This document shows positions 35,107 through 46,820 of a DNA stretch of 64,000 nt, piece by piece (within the stretch, counting starts at the first letter, position 1; each line of letters begins with the position of its first letter). Position numbers and translations under genes: made by a program. The stretch is taken from positions 40,721,604-40,785,603 of the forward strand of contig NC_091142.1 in the NCBI RefSeq assembly GCF_041381155.1, given 5' to 3'. The DNA is from Argopecten irradians. Taxonomy: Eukaryota > Mollusca > Bivalvia > Pectinida > Pectinidae. The notes beneath the pieces were generated by a model. It saw only the letters and a list, made by a program, of their open reading frames with translations. It was not told the origin of the DNA and did no database searches.

Positions 35107-35594
35107 TATGTTACATGTATATGGCAAGCCGTTTGGGTTTTTATCTATTGAAATGAAAATATCTCTATTTGTGCAAAAGGGGGAATCGATGGAGCAGTCA
35201 TTTTACCTATTTGATGGTTATAAATACAAATATTTCAATTCCATGTCAAATAGAACAAGATCTAAATGTGACGGGTACAATATGTCACATAAAGTTCCCC
35301 AAATCTCCACAGAGCCTAATTTGACAAGAGTGACCTCGCCGTAATGAAGACACGACATTGTTTTACTAGTAAATAAATTTTATTTCGCAGAAGAAAAATG
35401 CTTTTTGAAAAGTCACATCATTTAAAGTTAATATACTAGGCACAGCAATGTCTATAATTGTATTTGTGTTCTCAACCATGTTCCTTTTTTACAATTTTGA
35501 CCAATTGCATGCCATGCTGGCCATCTTGGTTCCTGTTCTGATAAAGTTGCTCAAAATAGTTTTATTTCACTAGTAACAATATGATCTATACCTT

Positions 35595-36856
35595 AACAAG
35601 AGGTCCATGGGCCTTAACGGTCAACTGAGTTTGTTTAGAACGAAACAAAGAAATATAAACACTAATATAGTGGCCCTTGAAGTTGGTCAGTGATATCATA
35701 AATTTGACTTTTTAATCTATGAAGAGTATTTGCTTCCACCAAACCTGTGAGCTCAGAAGATTTTTTTTTATAATTTTAAGTATTTTTTTTAACCCTGTTC
35801 GGCATCATCCCTCTGGTCCCCCAGGGGGTCAGCAAAGACTGATATGTATGTTAAAATACTATATCTCAGGCTAATAATTCTAATAAAGTTTGACCCATTT
35901 CCTATGAAAATTGAGCAAATAATGTTCATAAATGTGTTTTTCATATATAAATACATGTAAACTTGACCCCTCCCCAGGGGGAAACGTAAGACTCCATGGG
36001 CATTTAATTAACAATTTTCATAAAACACCTTAAGACCTTTCCATCTATAAAGAGTATTTGATTCCACCATTTCCAGAATTTAAGATGATTTTTTGAATTT
36101 TTAGCCTTTATTGTATTTGCCCCTTTTGGCCCCACCCCTCTGCCCCAGGGCCAGGACCAATATGGATATGATATTAAAATGCTATTTCAGGCTGATAATT
36201 ATAACCAAGTTTGACTCATTTCCTATGAAAATTGACACCCTAGGGGAAAACGTGAGACCCCAGGGTCATATAATTCAAAATGTTTGTAAAGGACCTAAGA
36301 CCTTCCCATGGAGAGTATATGAGTCTACCATTTCTGGAATTTCAGAAGAAGATTTTTGAAGTTTTAGCCTATTTGACCCCTTTTGCCCCCACCCTTAAGG
36401 CCCCTGGGGATCAGTCATGAAAAATTTGTTAATAGGATTCAATGGCCATCTCATACTGATAATTCTGACAATATTTGACTCATTTCCTATTACAAATGAC
36501 CAAACAATGCTCAAAAAAGTGTTTTCCCTATATAAACTATAGTAAATTTAACCCCTTCCCCACGGGGAAATGAGATACCCTATCTATGAAGAGTATTTGA
36601 TTCTACCACATCTGTGAGTAGAGAAGAAGATTTTTGAAATTTTAGTCAATTTTACACCTTTTGGCCCCTCCCACAGCTCCTTGGGGGTGGGGACCATATA
36701 ATTCACAATTTTGATTGCCTTATGCCTTAGAAGGTTTGTGTAAAATTTCATTGAAAGTGCTTCAGCAGTTTTGGAGAAGAAGTCGAAAATGTTTTTTGTT
36801 TCAGACGCACGACAACGGACAAAAGGCGATTAGAATAGGTCACCTGAGACTTCGTC
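35595..36856 (+). repeat. Modular repeat family B, copy 1
   Basis: The 5' module AACAAGAGGTCCATGGGCCT is analogous to family A. Degenerate internal units of about 310 bp contain GAAGAGTATTTGATTC-ACC, TTTTGGCCCC, CCAGGACCAAT-TGGATATG and AAACGTGAGACCCCAGGGTCA. The 3' end has GGACAAAAGGCGATTAGAAT and AGGTCACCTGAGACTTCGTC but lacks the last hairpin arm. Confidence 0.85.
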
Positions 36857-36927
36857 AACATAGATGAACTTGGACCTTAATCAGGTCCCTGCTGACGAGT
36901 AAGTAAAGGGAGATAACTCTTACTGGG

Positions 36928-37045
36928 GCTTTAACTGCCAATTATTAAAGTTTGGCAAAACAACCACACCTTACATTATTTTCAATTAAAAACATAACAA
37001 ACAACAATATATTTCAAAGTAAGAGCAAAAATACACAACACTTAA
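36928..37045 (+). repeat. About 120-bp direct repeat, copy 2
   Basis: It matches 34985-35106 with few differences, about 1.94 kb apart. Confidence 0.9.
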
Positions 37046-37330
37046 AAATGTCTTTACTTAATTAAAGAAATCTCTATTTAAAATGAAGATATCTCTATTT
37101 TATAAGATATCTGTAATCTAAATAAAGAAATCTCTATTTTAAATATAGATGCCTAATAAATATACAAATATCTATTTTTCTACTATTGAAAATAGATATC
37201 TTCTTTTAAGTTACAGATATCTCAAATTCAAATTCAGATCAATATCTATTGAATTACGGATGTCTTTGATTTTAATTGAGATATAATTTTTTTAAATAGA
37301 ATGATAATTATTTCTTGTCCAATTGAAAAT
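37046..37330. repeat. Degenerate AGATATCT-rich repeat
   Basis: Palindromic AGATATCT-like cores separated by CTATTTTA, GTAAT and CAAATT spacers recur at irregular 15-40 bp spacing, giving a decayed AT-rich tandem array. Confidence 0.6.
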
Positions 37331-37859
37331 AGAATTTAAAATAAACTGTAAAATAAATGAATTAGAGAATATACAGGTATATCAATTCAAATTTAAGATA
37401 TTTGTAATCGAGTCATTCTCAGAAAAGTTCTGAATAGCTATTTCCTCTATATATTGTCTTTTTAGAAATAGTTTAATAGGAAAAGGTTTGTGTTTGAGGC
37501 TTAAAACTGACTATATGGAGCAAAGAAATTAATTTTAATGCACTTTGTTATGAAAATGATAATTATGTTGATTTTTTTTCAAATAAAAAAAATCAACCAT
37601 AGGAAATGGGCTTGTCACCAGAGAAATTACCCAAATTCGTACTTAAATAAAATGTTTTCTAAGGCAACATCAATTAAAAAGGAATTTCAGACTTCAACGA
37701 CAAATTACTGTAAATGTACATTATGTTGCCATTATTTTCCATGTATGTATCATACATGGAAGAGACAAAATCCTGTGCGAGTTATTCTCCTTATAGTCAG
37801 ATAAAGTGGATTTATAAATGGGATTCGTTTACTACCCATAGCAACGTGTAGTATTTTCA

Positions 37860-38100
37860 GGGGGCACTCACAAATTTGATAAAACAGTTTGTAGATCAAC
37901 ATAAAATTCATCGTATGTATTTTAAAAGTTTTCAACATTTTCATCGCACACCGTTTTCGGGAAACGTGTGTCGTTGTACTTAGAATCAGTGGGGCACTCA
38001 CAAATTTGAATAAAACAGTTTGTAGATCAACATAAAATTCATCGTATGTATTTTAAAAGTTTTCAACATTTTCATCGCACACCGTTTTCGGGAAATGTGG
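37860..38100 (+). repeat. Tandem duplication of a unit of about 130 bp
   Basis: GGGGCACTCACAAATTTGA and the next 100 bases to ACCGTTTTCGGGAAA occur at 37861 and again at 37991 with only a few differences. Confidence 0.95.
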
Positions 38101-38626
38101 CGTCTGTCTGGTACTACAATGATAGACTTATAAATACTGACAGGAAAATATTGTCTGTTTTACTCCTATGACCTTCAATGAAGGTTTAGGTCATTCAATC
38201 TAAACATGCTACCAATTCATCTGATTAAATCGTCTGCCCGTTGCCTCGTTTACATTATGTATTGTTTCGAATGGAGCAAAGCGTAAATTCCGCGATTTTA
38301 ACCACAGAAAGATATTTCATCAACCTCAGAAGAAAACCTTTTTTCAATCTTTTCCCGCGTATTAATGCAGAGAGCAACAACGCAACTTTGAACTTATACT
38401 GGATCTAGATTTAGACCCCCAAATGGCCCCATATCCTTAACGAACGTCTTAAAATAGTTTAAGGACACTCATCTTTACTAAACAAATGTATAACAATGTA
38501 CCACTTGTAAATATTAATTAACATGTTGATTGGAGAAAGCTTTGAAAGTTGTAAGAACTTGTGGCTAATCCCATGATTTTCTTTTTCAGACAATAAAAGA
38601 CTAGGAACAAAGCTTAGATTACATAC

Positions 38627-38866
38627 CTGTCCACGAACGATAGCCTTGTGGAGGCAATGGAAAATCAATTCCATGGCAATGAAGAGAGCGGTGAAAGACT
38701 CCATCTCGGATCGATGCAGAATGCGTGCGTTTGGTTGGAAGATTCTCTGAGGAATGGACGGAGATTTGAATAGAAATTTGAAATCTGAACCAATAATACT
38801 CTTCGTTTCTGTCATGTGACCAGCATAACCGTGTAAGGGCACATATCGACAATGAACAGTGATCAT
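38627..38866 (-). CDS. Unknown gene, candidate first coding exon A
   Basis: ATG at 38864-38866 opens 80 codons that end at an ideal donor GTGGACAG|GTATGT in phase 0. The start is MITVHCRYVPLHGYAGHMTE; the later part is MESFTALFIAMELIFHCLHK then AIVRGQ, a hydrophobic/amphipathic helix. An internal AG (...CACATGACAG) could be an acceptor instead, in which case only the distal part is exonic. Phases match exons B and C for a product of about 163 residues, but no transcript evidence exists and the family is not recognised. Confidence 0.4.
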
Positions 38867-38978
38867 CCGACCACTTCACGCGTGGACTCGTGGTTTATAT
38901 GAGTCTACCGATATATGATACATTTAAATATTACATATACAGTGTATGTAGACTAGATAAAATAATTTAAGTACACAC

Positions 38979-39070
38979 ATCCTCGATATTCCAGGGGTAA
39001 CTATCATAGTCGTTATAATATATCTTCACGACAATGAACGCTAGTAGGAGCCCCTGGAGTATCGAGGATG
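38979..39070. mobile_element. 92-bp MITE-like element
   Basis: Ends CATCCTCGATATTCCAGGGG and CCCCTGGAGTATCGAGGATG are inverted repeats with one mismatch in 20. The inner 50 bases are unrelated. No target duplication is evident. Confidence 0.8.
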
Positions 39071-39255
39071 AAGGGCACTAGGATATATCCAAATATATAT
39101 AAAATGTCAGTAACTATCACTCAAAAAACGATTATTTAGATTATCATCAAATATGGGGTTCGTGGAGTTGACATACTTACTTTCTGGTTTCTACTATTTT
39201 ACTTTTTAATCAATACGACTTGAGCTAAGTCTAACTCAATGAAATATATATGCAT

Positions 39256-39354
39256 GCGTCTGTGCAACTTCGCTAGCCAAGGGTATTAGTCCGATTCTCT
39301 GTAATAGAAAGAGAATCGGACTAATACCCTTGGCTAGCGAAGTTGGCGTCTGTG
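39256..39354. mobile_element. Perfect 81-bp hairpin flanked by a 9-bp target duplication
   Basis: Arms of 35 bp (39265-39299 and 39311-39345), starting CAACTTCGCTAGCCAAGGG, pair without mismatch around an 11-base loop. GCGTCTGTG flanks both sides exactly (39256-39264 and 39346-39354). A 9-bp duplication is typical of Mutator-like transposases. Perfect arms suggest a very recent insertion. Confidence 0.9.
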
Positions 39355-40342
39355 ATACATGTATCGTTGCTTATTTACTTCTTTGTAGTAGTACTATCTT
39401 GTTTACTTGCCATGTTTTAATTAATTTTACAACTGAATGCCGTGGAAATGGTGCTACAGCACCAAAGTTAACACGGTACAATGTTGTACCACAGGCTCTA
39501 AAGACATTTTCTCTCTAGCTCTCTCTCTATATATACATATGTATGTGTGTGATACTGTGCGACGCAGTATATGTATATAGAGCCAAACGCCTGTGATTGC
39601 ACATGCATGTATGCAGCACTAAGTAAAGTTTCCGAAATGTATCTTGTAATTAACATCGATTTGATTCAATATGATTTATTTTTTATCTTACCTATGCCAT
39701 CAAACTTCAAAGTTAATTATATATCTTTATAATTACATTGACAGAGACATAGACAGGTTGGGGACACTCCGATCCAGTATAATATGCGGGATAGTCATGC
39801 ATTTAAGTAATAGTCCTGTGTATGACGGATAATTTTGTTACGCAAATGCAGGATTATCTGAAATAAAATGGATAAATAGACATAATTGCGCAAGCTTTTA
39901 AATAGAACTTTGATCATTTTTTTTGGTGTAAATAATATTTTTGAGGAATGAAATAATTGATTGTTTATTGATTGCAACGGAAAGTTCCGCTTGATCCAAT
40001 AGGAAGGTTTATATAATTTCTGAACGAAACTTGCAATATGTTTATTCAGTAAAGTAACCATGCCGCTAACTGACAATCTGATTGAAATACATATCCTATA
40101 ACCACCCCATTCAATAGTGGATCTGACAACATTCTATTAGGGGTCATGTCCAGGTGACCTTTGGAAATAGCCAATCAAATTGTTGCTGCCAGAATCTTGA
40201 ATGTGATTTCAAAGGGACAAAATTGGTTTGAAAAAGCTGTCAGAATTATTTTCATGTACGAAGTAATCTCGCCAAAACAGCACAACAAACCTAATTGTAT
40301 ATGTTTACTGGGACGAAATGGCGTACACAGCAATGTACAGTG

Positions 40343-40400
40343 GCGTAGGAAGATGAAACGTAATAGGAGGGCAAAGGTCCTCAATATTTCGTAACGTCCT
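40343..40400 (+). repeat. Fragment of the CAGTGGCGTAGGAAG repeat
   Basis: ACAGTGGCGTAGGAAGATGA, AACGTAAT, AGGGCAAAGGTCCTCAATAT matches 55412-55495 (plus) and 53315-53392 (minus). The poly-G stretch of those copies is nearly absent here. Confidence 0.8.
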
Positions 40401-40440
40401 GGGGAATGGGGGTCGAATTGCAATTGATAACAATTCCATG

Positions 40441-40682
40441 GGGGTGATAAATTGAGTTCCTCTTGAAACAAATTGAATGAACAGCGAAACAGTTCACGAA
40501 GCAGTTCATGTTATTATGTTAAATTTGTTTCAAGAGGAACTCAATTCATCACCCCATTGGTCGATTTCATAGGTTGATGAATTGAGTTCCTCTTGAAACA
40601 AATTTGACATGAACTGCTTCGCAATTCATTCAAATTAGCAATTCATTCAATTTGTTTCAAGAGGAACTCAGTTCATCACTCC
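40441..40682. mobile_element. Pair of inverted hairpins built on GTTCCTCTTGAAACAAATT
   Basis: Hairpin 1 (40441-40555) pairs GGGGTGATAAATTGAGTTCC with its complement at the other end. Hairpin 2 (40575-40682) is built from the same arms. CGATTTCAT and ATGAAATCG bracket the second. Loops contain GAACTGCTTCG-type inner repeats. A fragment of the arm (TTTGTTTCAAGAGGAACTCA) is also found at 41388-41407 inside the family B repeat. Confidence 0.8.
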
Positions 40683-41281
40683 ATGAAATCGACTAAAGCA
40701 AGATCAAATCCTTATATTTTGAATTCATTCGTACTTATTTTTCAATAAAAAAGTCTACAACGAGAGACATAAAAAGTAGTCCGTCATTAGAATACAACTA
40801 ATCAAAATAAAAAGTGCAAATATTGATTAATCAGCTATTAATGAATATCGAAAAAAAAGTGTTCATATGCATAAGACTCTATCAAGAAATTAAATGTACA
40901 TAAATGCGTAAAGAACAATCTCCAAAACCACATACCTGCGTGCATGTACACCAACTCCTGATCCCAATGAAGCTACATGATAGCATGTATACAGCGTAGC
41001 TCCTTTGTTTGATTGAAAATAGTTACTGAAGAAAATTACCCATTACAACGCACGACGAGCACGCGTTACTAACCTGTTTGGAGCGCGTGCGCGCAGTCCG
41101 TGCATAGCTATATATATGATATAGCAATGGGACCGAGGACCACAGGGGCTTGTTACATCGAAAGTAGAAGCGAGAGTTAATGTATTAAAGACTATTTAAA
41201 AAATCACATGACATAATTTAAATGTTTCAATACAAGCCAATAATTTGAAATATTCACAAACAGCGAAACAGTATCACGTCA

Positions 41282-42988
41282 GGTGATTTATAAATTTGAC
41301 GTTTTTAGACTATGAAGAGTACTTTGCTTTCCCATCAAAAACCATTTTTTGAAAATTTTAATCATTTTTTATGTTAGGACGGAAATTTGTTTCAAGAGGA
41401 ACTCAATTCATGAGAACTTGACCCCCCCCCAGGTTGAAACGTGAGAACCCCAAGGTCAAATAATTCACAAACATAATGGAATTCAAGAAGATTTTTTGAG
41501 TTTTAGCCTTTTGACCCTTTTATTAGTCCCCGCCCCTCTGCCCCCCAGGTTGATGAGCTATCTGAGTTTTCCTCTTGAAATGTTCATAAATGTTGTTTTC
41601 AGCTATATAAACTAATTTGACATGACCCTCAACAACGCTTCTTTATAGCTATAAAGTTTGACCTTTCTATTCCATGTAATTTCTATTTATGAGCAAAAGT
41701 GTTTGATTCTTACCATTTCCAGAATTTCAGAAGAAGATTTTTGAAGTTTTAGCCTATTTGACCCTTTTTTAGCCCCCCCCCTCTGCCCCCAGGGGGTCGG
41801 CCAGGACCAATGTGGATATGATATTAAAATGCTATCTCAGGCTAATAATTCTAACCAAGTTTGACTCGTTTCCAATGAAAATTGAGCAAAACATGCTCAT
41901 AAATGTATTTTCCCTATATAAACTATAGTAAACTTGACCCCCTCCCCAGGGAGGAAACATGAGACCCCAGGGTCATATAACTCACAATTTTTGTAAAGGA
42001 CCTTAAGACCTTTCTATTTATGAAAAGTATTTGATTCTACCATTTCCAGAATTTCAGAAGAAGATTTTTGAAGTTTTAGCCTATTTGACCCTTTTTTAGC
42101 CCCGCCCCTCTGCCCCCAGGGGGTCGGCCAGGACCAATGTGGATATGATATTAAAATGCTATCTCAGGCTAATAATTCTAACCAAGTTTGACTCGTTTCC
42201 AATGAAAATTGAGCAAAACATGCTCATAAATGTGTTTTCCCTATATAAACTATAGTAAACTTGACCCCCTCCCCAGGGAGGAAACATGAGACCCCAGGGT
42301 CATATAACTCACAATTTTTGTAAAGGACCTTAAGACCTTTCTATTTATGAAAAGTATTTGATTCTACCATTTCCAGAATTTCAGAAGAAGATTTTTGAAG
42401 TTTTAGCCTATTTGACCCTTTTTTAGCCCCGCCCCTCTGCCCCCAGGGGGTCGGCCAGGACCAATGTGGATATGATATTAAAATGCTATCTCAGGCTTAT
42501 AATTCTAACCATGTTTGACTCGTTTCCAATGAAAATTGAGCAAAACATGCTCATAAATGTGTTTTCCCTATATAAACTATAGTAAACTTGACCCCCTCCC
42601 CAAGGGGGAAACGTGAAACCCCAGTGTCATATAATTCACAATTTTTGTAAAGGACCTTAAGACCTTTCTATCTATGTAGAGTATTTGATTCTACCACATC
42701 TGTGAGTAGAGAAGAAGATTTTTGAAATTTTACTCAATTTTACCCCTTTTGGCCCCTCCCACAGCCCCCTTGGGGGTGGGGACCATATAATTCACAATTT
42801 TGATTGGCCTTATGGCTTAGAAGGTTTGTGCAAAATTTCATTGAAATTGCTTCAGCAGTTTTGGATAAGAAGTTGAAAATGTAAATTGTTTACGGACATA
42901 CGACGGACGACGCACGACGGACGACGGACGACGACGGACAAAAGGCGATTAGAATAGGTCACTTGAGACTTCGTCACAGGTGACCTAA
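41282..42988 (+). repeat. Modular repeat family B, copy 2 (5'-truncated)
   Basis: Homology to copy 1 begins at TAAATTTGACGTTTTTAGAC. Three clean units of about 315 bp (GGCCAGGACCAATGTGGATA at about 41811, 42124 and 42449) follow a diverged part interrupted by GTTCCTCTTGAAAC-type sequence. The 3' module has an ACGGACGACGG tract, ACAAAAGGCGATTAGAATAG and the hairpin AGGTCACTTGAG...AGGTGACCT. Confidence 0.9.
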
Positions 42989-43255
42989 AAATGCTAATAT
43001 TGCAGAAATTTGGATTGAACTTCAGGTTATTGTGACGTTTCTAAATGGGTTCGTCACTTACAGTGAATGATCTTGGTTAGTGACTAGTCTACAGAAGCAA
43101 ATATATACAGATGTGACTACTATTTGGTAGCGTAAAACATTACATAAATAAATTCCGAGCGATTAACAATGGACATTTCATAATTTCATATATAAGTATA
43201 TATATACCAGTGGTCTGTCTGTCCATCGACAACCTGGTCTATTAATGATTGGGTA

Positions 43256-43419
43256 TATAACCTATGTAGTCGCTAACCACCTTGTAGTTATATGCCTATA
43301 GTCACTGTCCTGTGACTCCCGACAACTACGTTGTCGCCGACTACCTATGTAGTCGCTAACCACGCTGTGGTTACTACTACCGACTATACTGTGTAGTCAT
43401 TGACCTATCACAGGTCACG
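43256..43419. repeat. Run of six different short palindromes
   Basis: Consecutive hairpins: AGTCACTGTCCTGTGACT, CGACAACTACGTTGTCG, GACTACCTATGTAGTC, AACCACGCTGTGGTT, GACTATACTGTGTAGTC and TGACCTATCACAGGTCA. Stems are 5-7 bp with loops of 3-5. CTATGTAGTCGCTAACCAC occurs twice (43262 and 43347), showing duplication of part of the run. Confidence 0.85.
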
Positions 43420-43429
43420 AGCCGCTGCC

Positions 43430-43939
43430 AAACACTCTATCAAAGGGAATAACTATGTATTAGGCGTAAACCAAGCTCACAAAAGTAAAGCTTGTAGTAA
43501 ACAAAGTAAGCTATGGTTTAACAAAGAATGTAAAGTAGCCCGTAACGCATTTAATTATATCAAAAATATGAATAAAATTAATAAGTCGAGAGAAAACAAA
43601 ACACAATTAAATAAAAAGGGAAAATAATATCGAAAGACAATTCATATGATTTTTAAAAAATACCAAGAGAAATGTGCTGAGAACACTATCAAGATGTAAT
43701 CCTAAGGCTTTTTGGAAAACTTTGAATAAATTTAGTCAGTCGACAAAGAAATTCCCTTGTATTCCCTTACATATTTTCTATAGATATTTCAAAAAGATTA
43801 ATCGAGGTGATGATGATGATGATGATGATGATGAGGGTGGTGATGATGATGATGATGAAGTTAGTAGTGATGGTGACGATGATGATGGTGATGATGATAA
43901 TGATGACGATCATGATGACGGTGAGGAGGAGGAGGAGGG

Positions 43940-43994
<55 letters not shown>

Positions 43995-44133
43995 GTTAGT
44001 AGTGATGGTGATGATGATGATGACGATGATGATGACGGTGAGGAGGAGGAGGGTGATGATGATGATGGTGATGATGATGATGATGATGACGGTGAGGAGG
44101 AGGAGGAGGGTGATGATGATGATGGTGATGATG

Positions 44134-44166
<33 letters not shown>

Positions 44167-44254
44167 ATGGAAGTGATGATGATGATGATAATGAGGGTGA
44201 TGATGATGATGATGATGATGATGAAGTTAGTAGTGATGGTGATGATGATGATGT

Positions 44255-44327
<73 letters not shown>

Positions 44328-44426
44328 GTTAGTAGTGATGGTGATGATGATGATGATGATGATGATGAAGTTAGTAGTGATGGTGATGATGATGATGATG
44401 ATGATGATGATGACAGTAGGAGGAGG

Positions 44427-44470
<44 letters not shown>

Positions 44471-44505
44471 GTTAGAGTAGTATGATGGTGATGATGATGA
44501 TGATA

Positions 44506-44546
<41 letters not shown>

Positions 44547-46530
44547 ATATTGAATAGTGAAATAACTAAGCAAAAACCCTTATAAGTTGTCTTGGGAAAT
44601 TGTTTACTTCTATCATAAACACAAGGTTGAATAAAATACTCTATTCAAAGAAACCTCATTTCAAAAAATCAGGCAGGATTTAGAAAGAATCACTCCATGA
44701 TGTATAATGTTTTTATTTTGCAATCTCTGATATCTCTAGATATCTCGCTAATAATAAAAAGCTGTATTGCACTTTTATTGATTTTCGAAAAGCATTTGAT
44801 ACTGTGTGGCGTGTAAGTTTAGAGAAAAAGATTAGGAAAAGCAAAATAAAGGGAAAATGTTTTAAAGACATTAATAATATGTATGATAATATAAAATCTT
44901 GTACAATACAATGGTCAAATATCTTATTGTTTCCCGTGCCTAGTTGGTGTCCGCCAGGGTGAAAATTCCTAAGCGATTTAGAACAATATATGGAGGTTGC
45001 AGGAGCTAGCTCCCTTGTGACTATCGAACAGAAAATGTCTGATAAATTAAGCATATTTTTGAAGATACTGTGATGCTATCCGAAACAACAGAAGGTATGC
45101 AAAACGCACTAGACATTTTTCAACAGTATTGCGATACATGGAAACTTCAGGTAAATATTAACAAAACTAAAGAGTTAGTTTTCAGCAAGAGGAAAACTAA
45201 ATAGGTGTATAATTTCGTGCTTAACGGTCATGTCTTGGAAACAACAGATACTTTTACATATTTAGGCATCACTTTTAAATATAATGGTAATTTTTCCAAC
45301 GCTATTAACAGATTGGTTGAGCAAGACCAAAAATCAATATTCGCAATATATAAAAAGGTGCGTAACCAAGCTATTCCAATAGATTTACAACTAAAATTAT
45401 TTGATTCGTTAGTCGAACCAATACTGCTATATGTTCCGAAGTTTGGGGGTTTGGGAATTTAAATTCAGTCGAGCAAACACACCTGAAATTCTGCAAACGA
45501 ATACTTAAAGTCAGAAGTAGCACTCCAGATTTTATGGTGTATGGGGGACTGGGAAGATTCCCACTCGAAATAATTATCAAACTGAGAATGCTGTGTTTTT
45601 GGAATAGACTTATACAAAATGAAAATAAATTAAGTAGTATACTTTATAAACTAATTTCGAAGTTACATTTCGAAGGAATATATACATTTAAATGGATATC
45701 TTTCATTAAAAATATTTTTGATGAATCTGGTCAGTCAAATATCTTCCTCAATGAAATACAAATGATTAACATTTTTTATAAAAATTTTATGAAACAGCGC
45801 CCTTCAAGATCAGTTTATACAAAAACGGTTCTCAGATGTGGAAAACTCCTCAAGAGGGCAGACTTATCTAATATATAAAAAAGAATTTGGATTTTGCGGT
45901 CCACTCCTTGGTGGCTACTGCTCGTCCTGATCTACCAAGATCACGTCTAGAATGTATGTCAAATGATATAGATTTTATTAGATTCAAATGTATTCACCCT
46001 AAAAATAGGTTGCACTTTCTTTGGGAACTCGCTGTAAAGTTCCCACAGTATATGTTTGTGTAAACTCACGAATATCAAATTGTATAGAATTATGTCAATA
46101 TTGTGGAATACTTTTTAATGATCATGTTACCCATATTATTTTGCATTGTGATAAAAATAGCGAAATTCGTGACGAGTACTGGTGTTTTTGGTGAATAATT
46201 TTGGATTAGAATTCATGTCGTCGCTTCACAATTTAACAGATTTTGATTTTTGTAACACCTTGTTGGGTAAGGAATTTGCCTATGATTTCTCAAATAGTGC
46301 CTTAGAGGAGTTTAGATTAGGAAATGTATCTTTTTTGTATAGACTCCTGAAAGCATGCGATCCTTATTGCTTTGAATAATTTCAACTAATTACTAATTAT
46401 TAGACTTTAACTTGTACATATTTTGTAAATTTCTATTTGCTTTGTTTTGTTTCTTGTTTTCATGTTAAATGTCATTCTTTATGTAATCTTCAATTTTGGA
46501 GGAAATAAAGATAATAATAATACATAACTA
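43430..46530 (+). pseudogene. Plus-strand LINE, linker to 3' end, with GAT expansion
   Basis: The linker reads KLWFNKECKVARNAFNYIKN and CNPKAFWKTLNKFSQSTKKF. After an acidic GAT expansion the RT motif IDFRKAFDTVWR lies at about 44778-44813, then VMLSETTEGMQNALDIFQQY, TFTYLGITFKYNGNFSNAIN, KKVRNQAIPIDLQLKLFDSL and GGLGRFPLEIIIKLRMLCFW. The C-terminal domain ends ...LYRLLKACDPYCFE, and a 3' tail follows with GGAGGAAATAAAGATAATAA. Several frameshifts and stops make it dead, and the catalytic YADD is not intact. It is a jockey-superfamily-like relative of 16338-17600. Confidence 0.88.
43807..44545 (+). repeat. (GAT)n microsatellite of about 740 bp inside LINE coding sequence
   Basis: GATGATGAT runs are interspersed with GAAGTTAGTAGTGATGGTGA and GAGGAGGAGGAGGGTGAT interruptions that themselves recur. 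Read in frame with the LINE it is polyaspartate following FKKINRGDDDD, so it probably grew from a natural acidic stretch of the element. Confidence 0.95.
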
Positions 46531-46539
46531 AATTCCGTA

Positions 46540-46820
46540 CATCAAACTTAAAAATTCCAATTGAGACTGGAAGATGGGGTAATGTTGAGAAACGTGAAAG
46601 AATATGCCATTTATGCAATGAAAATAATCGGGGATGAATTTCACTATCTTTTTGTATGTAAACACGAAGAAATCAAGAATATACGTATTAAATATATCCC
46701 ACAGTATTATTATAGTAATCACAGTCTTCATAAGATGGGTGGCCTTATAGGTATTTGTAATATCCAATTATTGAAGAAGGTGTCTCTATTCATTAGAAAA
46801 ATGATGGTATTTTTGTAGAT
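46540..46820 (+). pseudogene. LINE 3' fragment, same family as 16338-17600
   Basis: It contains ICHLCNE-like, GDEFHYLFVCKHEEIKNIRI and KYIPQYYYSNHSLHKMGGLI, matching the C-terminal zinc-knuckle region GDEYHCLYVC...YIPRYYFTNH at 17220-17320. It is joined directly to the 3' tail of the preceding LINE. Confidence 0.8.

Noticed and set aside
43674-44433. Long polyaspartate or polymethionine proteins
   Set aside because: They are frames of a GAT microsatellite inside a dead LINE.
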